From contig CM026428.1 in NCBI GenBank assembly GCA_014871385.1, positions 6,241,471 to 6,305,470 on the forward strand: a stretch of 64,000 bases of DNA, given 5' to 3'. The position numbers and the translations under genes were made by a program. The notes below the pieces were generated by a model. The model was not told the origin of the DNA and did not search any database. It saw only the letters and a program-made list of their open reading frames with translations. The stretch is from Ceratodon purpureus (taxonomy: Eukaryota > Streptophyta > Bryopsida > Pseudoditrichales > Ditrichaceae). Numbering within the stretch: position 1 is the stretch's first letter; each line of letters opens with the position of its first letter. Positions 18,136-31,493 of this stretch are shown here, in pieces.

Positions 18136-21100
18136 TTACTCAGCATCCGTCGTTGGAGCTGGTTCTTCGAACAGAACAGCTTGTATGCTGGTTTCTTGGA
18201 GTTGTGTGTCGATTTCGTGAACCGGACCAGCATGTGTACTTGCTTCCTCCGCCTGGTCGGCAGATGGACCTTTCTCTGCTGCATTGATAGGAGGGGGACG
18301 CTTTCTGTCGTACAGCTCATCGTACTTATCTACGAAAGATGGAAATTCTCGTCGAACCTTCTCTCTCAGGCACTTGCGATAAGAGAAATCAGTCTCACTT
18401 CCATCTGTCCTGACCAACCAGAAGCAGCGGACATCTGGGTAATCTGGACTGTTATCCACCTGTAAAACAATCTCAAACTATGCGAGTTAATACTTGATGA
18501 AAATATTTAGATCTGCACCCTGAAGCATTCTGTACAGATCGGGTGTCATATTAGTTTGTCCAAGGTCATATGTCTACAAAACTTGAGAAGTGCCAAGAAG
18601 AGTTAACAACCTTGATGTACGCAATGCCACATCCAACTTTCTCGCTGTACTTGGGGTGATACGTGAGCACAGCCTGAACCGCTTCATCGTCTTCGTCCGA
18701 CAGCCTACCTCCAGTTTCATTATTCCTGCAAATTCAACACGTCCATGTCCTGGTGAATGTCGTTGAAAACTTGAAGTAATCCTTCGAAGCACAAATTTAT
18801 CGCTAGAAACTGACAAAATTACATTCTAATCAAATAAACAGATGGTCTACGTATCAAATAAACAGACCCAATAGTAGACGAGTCAATACAACTGTACTTA
18901 CTGGTTCCTAAATATTTGTCGCATCGATTTTACGATGTCGTCAATCTCCTTGCACTCTGGCTCAATCTCCGTCTGCCTGAATGTGCGGGGCATAGCTCGA
19001 GTTGAAGGGTATCTTCCACGACCTCCGCCACCACGGCGATCAGAAGCAGGTTCACTCCAATCTCTATTACGAGGTCTACTGCCATGACGATCAGAAGCAG
19101 GTTCATTCCGATCCCCATTACGTCCCGATGGTTTAATGGTGTTAATTGTGGCGTCATGGTTCTCTGGTGATATTGCATCCCAGCCACCGACTTCTGTGGT
19201 TCCCGAGACAAGTTCTCCCCACTCCACAGCAGATTCTGCACAAGAGTAGATGAAAAACTACCTAAGAAGTCTGCAAGTTTCAATGTCAATGGTCGACCGT
19301 AACTTTTAGACTCGATTGCTCTAACCAATAAATGCAGGTTCTCAACGTTGCAATGCAATATGCTACTAGTCCTTTCAACGCAGCTTCAAAATTCAAGTCT
19401 GTTCACGATTGAACTGCTTGAAGATTTCCACCAATCTAATAATGCTCTGTAATCACATGCAGAATGAGAATGTTTCAAACCTGTGCCTGCGTCCTGGTTT
19501 GGAGACTTGGGGAGAGCTTTAGGACGATCAGAGGCAGGTTCATTCCAATCTCCACCACGATGTGGAGATGTGCTTGATTTTGTTGTGGGATCATCCCAAG
19601 ATGACGACTGCTGTGCGTTCCCGCCGTCTCCCCAAGAGGTGTTTCCACGCCGACTGCCCAAGGGCTGCACATTGGCACCTGATACAGGGGTATCTCTAGA
19701 GGAGCCCGGGCCTCTTTCTAAACCTCCACGTCCCCGACCTTTACCGCCGCCTCGAGAACTCCAGCTCCTTACACTCCCTCTATCCTCCTCATCTCGGGCT
19801 CTAAAATGCCTGCCCTGTGAGAGACCGTTCTCAGCACCAGATCCTTGCCTGGGATCCATATACTCTGAGCCACCAGGTCTACAACTCTCGGGTTGGGACA
19901 CTGCCATGGAATCCCAACCGTCGTCTTTAACAACCTCAGTTGAGACGGAATCCCAACCACCAGCTCCACTTTCTTTGACAGGGTTTGCGCTCCAATTCCC
20001 CCCATCAGTTCCTTCAAAATCATTTGAGGGTCAGAAATGAGCATGTACGCAGCAGGACAAGGTACAATAGAGAGGGTTGACATTTATATACCCACCTAGT
20101 GGTCAAGCAAACAATTCACTTATGCAACATTAGGCATTAGGTACATTTTAACTAAGGAGTCGAGAAATCCTCGTTTTGAGTCTTAGAAGAACGAGAGCAT
20201 TACATACCTGCTACATCATTGGAAGCAATGTCCCAGCCACTTTGAACTGGAACTGTTCCGGTCTCACTGTTCACGTTTGGTTGCGACCTACCCTCGTCAG
20301 ATCCATCATCTACATCACCCCATCCGCCCTCTTCACTTCTCTCTGCAGCACCACGTCCCCATCCGCCTTCGGCATCTTCCTGACGATCTTCATCCTTATT
20401 AGTTCTATTCTCGCCATTCACAGTTGAACCCCAGCCATCTCCATTACCCGTGTTAGTCTCTGTGACGCGCCCTCCCCATCCTCCATCTTCTTCATTATTG
20501 ACTCCCTTTTCAGTCACGGAACCCCACCCACCTCCTTCATCTGATTTAACCGCTTCTCCTTGCTCCATGGCTCTGTCATTCACATTCACCTCATCCCAAC
20601 CCCCATTGCCATCAGTTGCTGCGCCAACAGCACCCCAACCCCCATTATCATCCCTTGTTGCGCCGACAGCACCCCAACCCCCATTGCCATCACTTGCGGC
20701 GCCAACAGCACCCCAACCCCCACCATCCTTTTTCGCTACTGGAGAATCCCCCCAGCCTTCGTCATCTCCACTTTTGTTTGGATGAGAAGAACCCCACGCT
20801 CCGTCATTTCCGTTGTTGTCTGCCGGAGACGAACCCCACGGATCATCTGCATCATTGCTGTTTGAAGCATGCTGTGGTGAGAACCCTGCTCCATCGTCTA
20901 AATCCACGTCTCTTCCAAGCAACATGCTCAGCCCTGGGAGTGAATGAGTTGGAGACGGTGGAATAGCCTTATCTGGAATACATTTTTCATCCAACTCTTT
21001 CAAGATCATATGCACATCCTTTTCAGCAAGTTTCTTCGATGTCGCGAATCTCCGCGGACCCTGGATGATGGAAGACATATAAAGTTACTCAACTGAGTCA

Positions 21101-24100
21101 CAAATTCATAAAGTCAAAAAAGTATGGACAATTCTCTTCCAAATACAAATTCCTGACTTCCAAGCATAAAACTCAAATTTCTGCAAATAGTTGATGAAAA
21201 GCCACCATCAAATTTGCATGCGGAGGAGAATGAGACACAGTTTACGTGATAGAAAGTGAGGAATTTAAAGTGAACATGAACTTACCTTCGATGGCTGCCA
21301 GAGCAAACCAAAATTACTCCCTGTTCCCAATCGAGCTTCTTTGCCAAAAACACAACTTGCCATCACGCTTTCTACAGAATCAGTTGCGCCTCTTCCTGCT
21401 GCATCTAGGAGTGTCCGGATCGGTTTCTGTAACATCACACGTAGAACATCAGAAACCACCATCGACGAGATGAGGGTACTAAATTAAAACAGACTCATTG
21501 TCATTTCTCTTCTCGTTTGAACGCACGTATTAAGCAGGATCCATGGATCATGAACCAAAGTGGTGGGCTATCGATAGTGACTTTAATGAAGTTATGTTTC
21601 AAGACTCCATATACAAAATCTCCACTATATGAACAGAAGCCAAAGCAGCATATACCTGAACTGCAGCCTCGGTAAAAGGAGCTGATACACCAATGCTTTT
21701 GTTCATATCTTGGAAGCCGGAAAAGGTAAATCCATTTGCATCACCAGAGAACGTCATCATATCTGCAATCAACTTAACATGCACAGGATCTGTGTATGGA
21801 GCTGTCTTCGATAACGCTAAGCCAAGTCTCTGCTCACAAACAGGCAGTACTATATTCAGAAGGTTATTTGTCGTCATAAAACAATACTAGTGCAATCTGA
21901 TCATAACAATTTACAGGAGATAGACAACGCAGTCTTACCCGCATAACCGTTTGATAAGCAACTTCAACGCCCAGGGCATGCCTTATCTCCTGGACGCTGT
22001 AAGGCATGCTTCTGTTCCAATCAACCATATCCATTATTTCAAGACATGCTTCCTTAACAGATGACCATGCCACGCCCCGATTCGATTTCGATTTTGTTGG
22101 AGATACTAGAATTTCTAAAATTAGCTCCTCGTTAAGTCCTTGGTTGTGAGCAAATTCATCATGCCAAGTCGTCCACGATGGGCCCTCGCTTACAATTCTG
22201 ACGGACTCCAATACCTCATTACCTACAAAATGGCACATTAGTAGGATCGGTCATGCTTATCATAGACGAGCCTGGAACAACTTTGAAAACATTTCCCTGC
22301 AGGCTGGACAGTAGCAATAATAAAAATCACGCCAATATATCAAACATGAGGCATCAAACAACGCCAGATAGCTACAAGCTCACTCCTTCTTGACATCCTT
22401 TAGCTAGCATAGATTCAAACACCACATACCTTTCACTGTGCTCTCAAGAAGACCCGGGATCATAACTCCACGAACTTTCATGAGTAAGGTCTGTAAGGCT
22501 GCGTTATATGTATCTTCGTTGCGCTGATTTTGCATTTTGCTCGGTAATCGTGGCGAAAAATGGAGACAATATCCGTTGGAAATGCCACAATTGCGACTGC
22601 AGAGAGTTTTTTAGAGAGTGAGTTGTCACATGTCGAAGAAGTTTGAGCCTAAAAAGAGTTAAGCATTTGCGATTAATTTCATCCACTATTCAACGTACAA
22701 TTCAAGATTCTCCAAAACAAGTGTTTACCAAGATAACTAAAAGATGACTCGTTCTCTGATACTAGAAGCGTCACTGGAGGTGCCATTAGAGTGTGAGGCA
22801 GGCTTACCTGTAACAGAAAAATATCTGTCCCATTGGATTTCTCTTTGGGTCTTTTATAGTCCCGCTGAATTTCTGGCGAAGTCGAGATACAATATCCTCA
22901 GCCTTCACTTGATGATAATTCATCTTTTCCTGATTCAAAGGGTCAGCTGTAACTACTATTCTGTGCTTGAATTCAATTAGTGACGACAAATTTTTGAACA
23001 CGATTAACTGCAAAGTACAGCTTATAACAGTGAATTTACATTGGACAGGATGCAGTGGTACAAATTGTAGCGTTCTTGTCGATAGAAGGCAATGGCACTT
23101 GCCTGATGTGACAAATGAAGAACATGGTGTATCACACTAAATAATCGGTACAATCTGCGCAAATGCCAATGATAATATCTAACCTGATAACATGTTATTC
23201 TCCACGAGATCAGTTTAGGAATTTACCAGAGACAGCTTGATGTGTCCTAACCAAGGTGAGCCCAATCGCAGTTCCTCACCAGATGGACCAGCTAATCCAA
23301 AGTCTTCCATATTCCAAAACCTAGGAAGCCCACCACAACACCATCTTAGTCCAGCAACCTTTGAATGAACTCAACACGGTAGGAAAAATAGAAGATTCGG
23401 TGGGGGTGATATTCTTACTCAATTGCACTGCTTTGCGCTACCGTCTTCAAGGTGATTCTCTTCAAGTGAGCCTGCACCTCAAGAATCCTCCTTTCTAGAC
23501 AGTATTTATCAGTACATTGACAATTTACAAGCCTTATGAGCACACATCGATCATAAGGCTTGAAGTCTGACTTTTCCCGTGGATAAAGCGTCTCCTGTTT
23601 CAGATTCGGAAAGAGTAGTGCAGATTAGAAACAAACTTCAAGGGCCAACTCGAGCTATATATAGACCATTTACAAGGAAGAGGTTTACAGGAGTCATTTC
23701 ATGTTTCTAATGCGAAGAAGCTAAATGTCGAGTGCCAATACTGAAAGGGGATAGCACACAAGTAGTCCTGCTACAAATAACAGACAGTCACCTTGCAGAG
23801 TCTATTGGTGTACAGGGTCTGAAGAGCCTCATGACAGCAGAAGGTTCGGTTGACAAAGGGAACAAGTTCAGTAGTGCACGCATGCAACAGGACACCAATA
23901 CCTGAATAAGTTTTAGTGGCCGTGGTTGGAAAGAACCATTTAAATTTGGTGCGTCCAACATCAGCTCATACGCAGGATGAGATATAGCTGTTGCAGCCAA
24001 AATTCCCACAGGCTCACCAGCTAAAAGCGACTTAGGCCATCGTTGGAGATCGTCTTCTTCCCACGTAACTTTATCTCCAGCTGGTGCAGTTGAGAGCAAC

Positions 24101-27100
24101 ATCCCAAATTGATTCCGAGGTGATCCTTCCCTTGAGACCATTTTCCTAGATACACCTACAGCTCCTCCATAACAGAATTGGACAAGATTTTTGCCACACT
24201 GAGTACGGACACTTCCATCATACATAACATGGAGATCCCTCAAGAACAACATCAAGAGCTTGAAAAGTGTCCCTGGTTGTACCACGTCTACATGCTTCCG
24301 AAGTGTGACCATGCGATCAGCAATTACATGGTTAAAGAGTTCAGTGGCCTTCAAACCATCAACCAAGGAGCTACATACAAGCCCTCTATCCTCCCACCAA
24401 TCAGACACCGCTGAAATTTCCATTGAAGGACGCCGCGAGCCTGAGAATGGAAGCAGATGTTCTCCCTTATAGAGTTGCAATCCCATCCCAGCAACCTGCT
24501 GTAGAAGTTTTCCCCTGGAGCCTTTGCTTCCTGATTTTACCATCGACAACAGTGAGTTGTTCTTCGCTGCATATTTCAACACTATCTCTTCTGCAATGCT
24601 CTCTCGTGTGCGAAACGCATGTTGAGCAGCCTGTTCCAAAACCCTCACATTCTTCGTTAGAATATCAGGACTAACCGGATCCGTCCCCCGCACTTCTACA
24701 TCAAGAATGCGCAAGGAATGGCATGAATCCCTAATAGCTCCTTCAAAGTATTCTTCAGAAATACTGTTGAGCATAATCTTCCTCAACGTGGAGCTCTTCG
24801 CAACCTGGAAATCAGCCAATCCTGTGCTGAATCCTTCCACCTGTAGCCAAGCATGCATCAACCCACTTGCAGTATTCAAATAGTTGACTAGCGCCGCAGG
24901 TCCCAGTTGAACAGAAAGTGCCGATGCAATGCTGTCGTTACCGTTGCGCAGCATTGTCGAACCATCATCCCACTTGATAATCTGCCCTCCTTCGATGTAG
25001 ATTCTATCATCCGGAGTACCTACGATCAAACCAGCTGGTAACGTGAACGAGAATACCTGCTCTCCAGTCCAAAACGGACCCCCTTTCGGAGACTTCACAA
25101 TCGCAGCTTGGGGAGGTTGCTCGGACGACCACATACTCAACTGCTCCATCAAAGCCCTGTCCACCAGGACTTTGCTGGCAGTCAACATATGAGCTGCCAG
25201 CAAAGTATCCTGTAAATGCCACATTATCGTGTTAGAATTTACAACACTACTTAAGAGGACAAGCCAGTCTAAGAGAGAGAACAAAGCAAGAGTACGTGAA
25301 TTATTACCTGAGTGAGGCCGAGGATGACCCTTTCTCCATGATCAGAGACTATTTGTTGTGATACTGCCATTAGTTGATCCAGCTCTGCAATGGCTTGGAG
25401 TGACTGAGGAATATATATATGAAATATGTCCCCGTCAAAGTCCCCGCTTAGTGGCGGACAAATCATAGGGTTGACAGTGAGAACAAGTCCATCCTGAACA
25501 CGAACTTTCAAGGCTATGAGCGAATGCTTGTGTACAGAGGGGGGTCTGTTTACATACACGTAGTCTCCGTCTTGGATGTTGCGGAAAACAACGTCTCCAA
25601 TCTGTACTTTGTGCGTGCTACCTGCCCAAACATCGTAATCTTGATTGTTTCGCACAATTTTCGTAACACCAGGCTTTCCAAACCCCTGCAGCATCTGGGT
25701 TCTGTCAAGATATTCTTGCAGCTTGCTGCAATTCCACTGGGTAGCTCTCTCGGGCATGGTCCACTTCTGTGCAATTTCGAGGGGGACTCCTATTTCCTCT
25801 ATTCCTATCAAAGGATCACCCACAACAACAGCCCTGGCAGTGAAATTTCCCCCTTTCCCCAAAATGTTCTGTGTAAGCCAATCCTTCGTCCAACGAGGAT
25901 CATCTTGCTTCGTCAGTCTACCATTTCGGTCTTTCTTTAGTGGCTCTTTACCTGGAACAGCCTGCTCAGACAGACAAATCACACTTTAATCAGTGGATCG
26001 CCAAAAATGTACCCATGATTACCACATTATACTCACCACATTGAGAACACTTTATTGACCGTATTTCAATTTGAAGGTAATAAGAACCCGTCTGTCAATT
26101 GCATAGTTCCGGAATAAGATGAATCTACACCTGATAACCTCAATTCAGTATGAAAGCACCGGATAACATTGTAGCAATGGACGTTAATTAATTGATATTG
26201 TTTCTCAAAACTGCTAGCATTCCCTGTATTTGTGCAGGATACGTCTTCTACCGTGACTGTACTTAGAGAATGATAGAGCACATACTTTGGGAGCTCCTTT
26301 CTCCCGCAAATACTCAGCTGTAAGGATCTGAAGCGCTCTAGATTCATCTCTTCTCGCTCTTTGCACAGCCTTTCCCCCTCTAGTTCTATGTATGCGGTTA
26401 ATCTCAGTGAGAAGATTCTGTAACGTTCTCGTAACCCTGTCCTGTACAAATTCAAAACATGCGTGAATGAGACATTTCAGTTCATAAGTCAAAACCCAAT
26501 TTTCCACAGTCCAAATAGTTGAGCAATGCAGTGGGTCGTTCGTTCCAAATACTCTTTCAAACACTCACAAATATAAACAGTAAAGAGAAGTTCAGGTTGT
26601 GTTCCGAAGCGAATCAATGAGAAGATCGTACGACTTCATTCTAGAAAGAAGCTGTAGCAGAAGACGTAAATCAGAAAATGGACTGGCGAAGCATCACAGG
26701 AAAGAGGCACATACACTGCCAAAGCGCACTTTGGTCGTGTGATTCGAATATTTGTGCTCTGCTATGCGGATGCAGTTGGGAGGAACAGGCACACATTTCA
26801 TAACAAGACCTTCAGGACGTGCTACCAATCCATTCATCCCGAGCTTGCCGATAGCGCTTTCTGGAATCTTCCTCAATATTTTTAGTGCCTGCCGAGAATA
26901 TATTCAACACAATGGGAAAAGTAGACTTTGAGCAGGTGCAAATATTGTTTTGCAATTATAGGTTATTAGAAATCTGTGTATGCTAAGATGATTCTAAAGA
27001 AGATCATTAAAATATGTTAAATACATTTAATCAAACAACCAAATCTGATCAGAAGTTCACCTCTGAAGCTGATAGAAAATGGCGTTTTGGAACCGCAGGT

Positions 27101-29069
27101 TCATCATCCAGGGGATCTGCCCCTGTAATTTTTTTCCAAAAATCATTTGGAAGACCAAACTCATCTTCTCTATCAGCACCCTGAACCTCCAAGACTAGTG
27201 ACTGAGCAACGTCGTCCTTCTTCTTCCCCTTGATAAAGAGTATCTTGACTAGGATTGATCGATAATCAGGGTAGCCAGGTGAACAATGTTTACACGGCCT
27301 TCGCGAGGATCTAGTAGTCTGAGTGACGTCTGCATTCAGAACATCCATACCTGCTGGTGTCCCCTTGAATATCTTTCCAAGGTCCTATCAATGCAAAACA
27401 CATTAACTCAGAAAAAACCTACGTACCATCAGCTGGACTCCATAACCCACTTTGTATCATCATTCAAGATCACCTGGCTCTATTGAACTCGACAAACAGA
27501 AAAAACAGAAACACAATCAAATAAGATGTATGAGGAGATCATCACAATTGAACATGAAGAAAAGGTAGAAGCCAACCAATGTCTACCTCCCTGAACGCAT
27601 GACATGTATGATTATGCATGCCACTTGAGAGAATTTTTGGGCCTTAGCTGATATGATGTATGCTATCAACGACACCTTACCTTGGTGGAGCGAGATTTCA
27701 CACCAGCAAACTTCTTTCTACTGCTTTTCGGAGCTTCCGCAGGAGATGAACCATTAGCGTGAGCTTTGCCTTTGGACTTGTGACTTCTCAATCGCGGGAG
27801 TTCTGCCATAATTCCAGGTTCACTTGTGGATCCTACTAAAAAATCCATTGGTCCATTGGCAACTCGGAGGATGTCCCGAGGGAGCTCCTCTTCGTCATCC
27901 GACGAGAGCAGTATCACACGACCATTTGCATCATTCTGCACACAAAGTACGAAGCAAGATCGATATTGGAAAAGAGTAAATCTGGACCGGTCCGTTTAGA
28001 TCCTCACGAAAGCCCTCATGTAAGGTGGCCTCAACCTGAACTACAATGCAGTAAAAGGAGCTGGTCCAAAAATTGTGAGTTGGAAAAGGGCACCTCAACT
28101 AGGTCGGCTTCAACAACAATAGGGGGCTCTTCTTCCCCGTTAGTGTCTTCCAAATCATTGACTTGAGGCTTTTGTTTCCGGTTTACTGCTTCTTCACCGA
28201 ATAGTTTCTGCCTCATGCAATGTTTCATGTAAGCACTATTGCAAGCCTCATGCAATGTACATGACAGTTGATGTTTCATGTACTTGTAATACTGACAATG
28301 ATTCATGGATGCAGTATTGCAACAAGTACCTTTGTATCCTATCTGTGTAGAGATGCAAAAACCTTATGACAGAGAAACATCCTGCACCCTACCTTTTTCT
28401 TCAGTCTCGGAAGTCCACACGCGAGGCATATTTTCTGAAGTATTCGCTGTACCAACCGCATATGGTTTGGGTGAAATATGGGTTGCGTGAGCTCGAGGTG
28501 CCCAAAGTGCCCTACAAAACAATGCCCAGGTGGTATACATGTTAATAAGGGAGTGACTCGGAAGTAAATTGACATTAATTGATTCATAACACCAATCAAT
28601 CCATGTAGACTAGAATGGTCCAAATCCCTCTATTTCACCTGTACATTCGTGATAGTTGATGCCCCCACAAGTTGCACATATATCGTCAATAGCCGGTATA
28701 CCAAGCCGAGGGTCCTTAAGACTGTTGAGTTCGTCCCTCGGCTGGCCTTTCCTTCTCTGTTCAAGTACAGAAAACCCCACCTGGCCAAATCCGCGATGAA
28801 AACAAACTATTAGAACAAATTTATGGCTTACAACAAGCAGTCGACACCATACTCTCTCCATCACCATCAACCTTCTGCATGGAATCCCTCAAAGCTCAGA
28901 ATCAGGCCGATTAAAAACGCATGGTGAAAGAGGTGAGCCAAATTTTAAAGAGGCGGGCCGCAGTTCTTACATATTCATCATGCGTGGCGAGGCCAAACTG
29001 GAGGGCAACAAGTTCAGCGCAGGGAGGTTGCGATGGCTGAGACTGTGCTGCAGCCTCCATAACTTGCAT
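18136..29069 (-). CDS. NRPE1: RNA polymerase V largest subunit (NRPE1), 2,245-aa model
   Basis: Catalytic largest subunit of plant-specific Pol V, which makes scaffold transcripts for siRNA-guided DNA methylation in the nucleus. Coding exons: 29069-28971, 28780-28639, 28511-28393, 28207-28094, 27935-27681, 27384-27061, 26888-26715, 26441-26286, 25961-25308, 25209-23902, 23594-23419, 23320-23227, 23007-22808, 22596-22430, 22222-21939, 21829-21656, 21426-21286, 21060-20208, 20011-19481, 19235-18902, 18725-18611, 18459-18136. Donors and acceptors read GT-AG and the frame closes. Motifs: N-terminal zinc site with ECTGHFGHLEL; metal-A motif GDFDGD (Asp 635, 637, 639); GEPVGILAATAISHPAY in place of the Pol II GEPATQMTLNTFH region, as in Pol IV/V; a GW/WG AGO-binding platform (about 1575-2060); and a DeCL domain (about 2100-2190, RCFWLVRTDG). 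The GW platform separates it from NRPD1. Confidence 0.93.
18902..21060 (-). other. GW/WG (AGO-hook) platform region of NRPE1
   Basis: Three exons (21060-20208, 20011-19481, 19235-18902) hold about 20 Trp residues next to Gly, Asp, Ser or Asn in a Gly/Asp/Asn/Ser-rich context. They include three near-identical GGWGAVGA units of about 16 aa (20600-20720). In Arabidopsis such repeats bind AGO4-family proteins. A basic RG/GRG-rich patch and repeated WNEPASDR/WSEPASDR units sit in the later part. The long plus-strand Pro-rich frames across this region are shadows. Confidence 0.9.
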
Positions 29070-29839
29070 TCTGAAGATAGCTGCTAGTCATGTGCATGCA
29101 AGTATGCCAAAGATCCTTTCCGCCAGTAACCTCAGCAGCTCCACCGTTCCAGAGCAACAGAAGTTTGATGTAGCAGCCGAGGACAGAGGCAGCTCAGTGT
29201 CCAACTGTACTAACACAAATGACATCCGGACAGAGTCAAAAGAAGCCGCACAGACATTACGAGGGATAAACCCTATAAACATGCAAGAAACAGAACAATG
29301 CTAAAATCGCCAACAAAGTCACAACCAGAAGCCCTTCCTTCTATATCCCACTGCATAGGGCTCCCTTTCCATATCTTCCCCTCAACTCTCACAGCCCTCA
29401 ACAAGATCCTAAAGTCTTAAAAGCACTTGCAAGAATAGCACCAGTACACCTTGACAATTAAGTAAACCATCCACGCCGACTGCAGACAACTTCGATCACC
29501 TCAATCATTCCTTTTTAACTCGAGCCCTTTTCAACCTTCCTCCAAAGAAACGAATCCCCGACCCTCGAATTACAACTCTCGTACCCTCACAATTCCTCTC
29601 CTCTCACAGAGTCACTACACGCACTAAATGCCAACTCCACTTCCAGTTGAAACCTTCAACACAATGAATCTAGCTACGCGAACTACACCAATAACACTCT
29701 CCATCAAACTGTCCACTGAAATTTCTCGAGCGCCACTCTCACAAACAATCAGATTGACCATACAAGAATCAAAAAACAAGAAACACAGAACCAGAGTCAC
29801 GACTATCACCAGACATAAACTCCAGCTCACCGCAACACA

Positions 29840-30900
29840 TCACTGATCCTCCCAAATGATCTCCTTCTAAACATAAATCTCACTCCAAGACCCCACTCAG
29901 ATAGTCAATAAACGTCAAATAAATGCAAGGCATTTCACCTCCAAGACTAATACCTATTACGAAAGAAGATATAACTCGCTCTTCAGCTCTCCTCCTCAAC
30001 ACACCACCAACCCTCCAGAAGGAATTTCTCTCCAACACTGGAATCAGGAATCCAAAGAACCACACAGGTGAACGCACGGCATTTCATTTGACGCCTCATG
30101 CTTTTCACGGCAGCAAGTAACGCTCTCTCCAACTCTCCTCTGTAACACACCATCGATCCTCCAAATAGAACTCCTTATGACTACCTTATTCTCCAAGACT
30201 ACACTCAGAGAGCCACTAAACCTCAGAGACAAACACACGGCATTCCATTTCACGTCCAAGACTAATACCTCTTACGACGGTAACTAAAACTCTCTCCTCA
30301 GACAGCAACACATCATCGATCCTCCAAAAAGAACTCCTGCTAATCAAGACTCCACTCCGAACGCCAACAAACCTGAAACAAATGCACGGCATTCCATTTA
30401 GCCTCCAAGCCTGATCACCTAACAGGACAGCACCTACAACTCTCTTCCGCAACACATCATCAATCATCGAAATCACGAATCACTCTCCAAGACTCAACAG
30501 AACCTCACAGGAACGCACGGCATTTCACCTCACCTCGAAGCCTAATCACCTACCACAACAGCAACGAAACTAAAACTCCCCTCCACTCTCACTCTTCCTC
30601 TCCAACTCTCGCCAGCAAATCCTGGACGCTCGATATCACAAATCACTCTCCAAGACTGTAGTCCAACATTCCAAACTCAATCTCCAAACAATCGCACGGC
30701 ATTTCACCTCACCTCGAAGCCTAATTAACTACCACAACAGCCACTAAAACTCTCTCCACCTCTCCCCAGTCTCCAGCTCTCCAACTCTCCTCCACAACAC
30801 ATCATCAACAATCGCAATCGCAAATCAACTCTCCAAGACTCCAGAAACCTCCAACTAACGTACACATGGCATTCATCTCACCTCCAACCCGAGCCTAATT
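29840..30900. repeat. Degenerate tandem repeat (about 130-180 bp) in NRPE1 leader intron
   Basis: The motif GCACGGCATTTCACCTC and variants recurs near 29925, 30072, 30233, 30380, 30513, 30690 and 30864. Each copy is followed by CCTAAT-ACC-type sequence, CTCTCTCCAACTCTCC, AACACATCATCGATCC and CTCCAAGACT blocks in the same order. That is about seven diverged copies of one unit, nearly filling the leader intron. Short ORFs in it are chance frames. Confidence 0.85.
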
Positions 30901-31313
30901 ACCATCTCTCTCTCGCGAACTTTCTTCATCTCTCACAGGACCGATCCTCCTCCAAACCTCCTCACACACCACTCTCCAAGACTGTAGCAAGCGGGATTAA
31001 AGCACATACCTGACAGCAATGTTGGCGTGCCGACGAGCGCCTCCTGCTGCCGCCTCGCGCCTCCTGAGCCAAAGACGCAGTCAGCCGAACCGAAGTGCAC
31101 CGCGACGAATTGGAAACCTCACCAGTGCCCTCACAGCGCTCTTCTTTCTTTCTCCCTCTCTCTTGCTCTCGCTTCAATACTCTGCTTTGTCCTTTGCTTC
31201 GTCTCCGAGCGAGAACCATCTCACTTCCACACTTTATCAAAACGTAAAAGGAAACTGAGAAGGCCAAGCGAAGGGGAAAAAGCAAAAGGCAAAAGGAAGG
31301 CCAAGGGAAAGGG

Positions 31314-31352
31314 AAGGCGGAATGGCGGAATGGCGAAATGGCGGAATGGCGG
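31314..31352. repeat. 9-bp tandem repeat AATGGCGGA (about 4 copies)
   Basis: Four near-perfect copies of AATGGCGGA/AATGGCGAA lie in the presumed NRPE1 promoter. They could be a binding site array or simple repeat. Confidence 0.8.
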
Positions 31353-31493
31353 GAGGGAGGGAGCCTGCCCACGGACAGCCGCCGTCTGCCTTTATTACTG
31401 TGCATTATCTACGCAGCGTGTAGAGGGTACAGGCGCGATGTTTCGGTAGGGTAGATGGTGTCGGTGTTGGGCTGCTGTCTTGGTTTTTAGTAG

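Larger units (their letters stand above)
29070..31400 (-). promoter_or_regulatory. NRPE1 non-coding first exon, leader intron and promoter
   Basis: A perfect donor CAG|GTATGT ends a non-coding exon at 31010, and a TATCTTCAG acceptor at 29071-29072 sits one base before the first ATG. This implies a 5'-UTR intron of about 1.94 kb. The exon is GC-rich and has no ATG in the 130 bases I read before the donor. Upstream, 31257-31360 is purine-rich on the plus strand with a 9-bp repeat. Transcription start was not located. Confidence 0.65.

Noticed and set aside
20200..21000. Plus-strand Pro-rich ORFs (20450-20785, 20560-20865, 20616-20966)
   Set aside because: Antisense shadows of the GW-repeat exon of NRPE1.
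23792..23901. Reading NRPE1 exon 25209-23902 further to a donor at 23791
   Set aside because: That donor leaves the wrong phase for the next exon. The CAG|GTATTGG donor at 23901 keeps the frame and matches the family.
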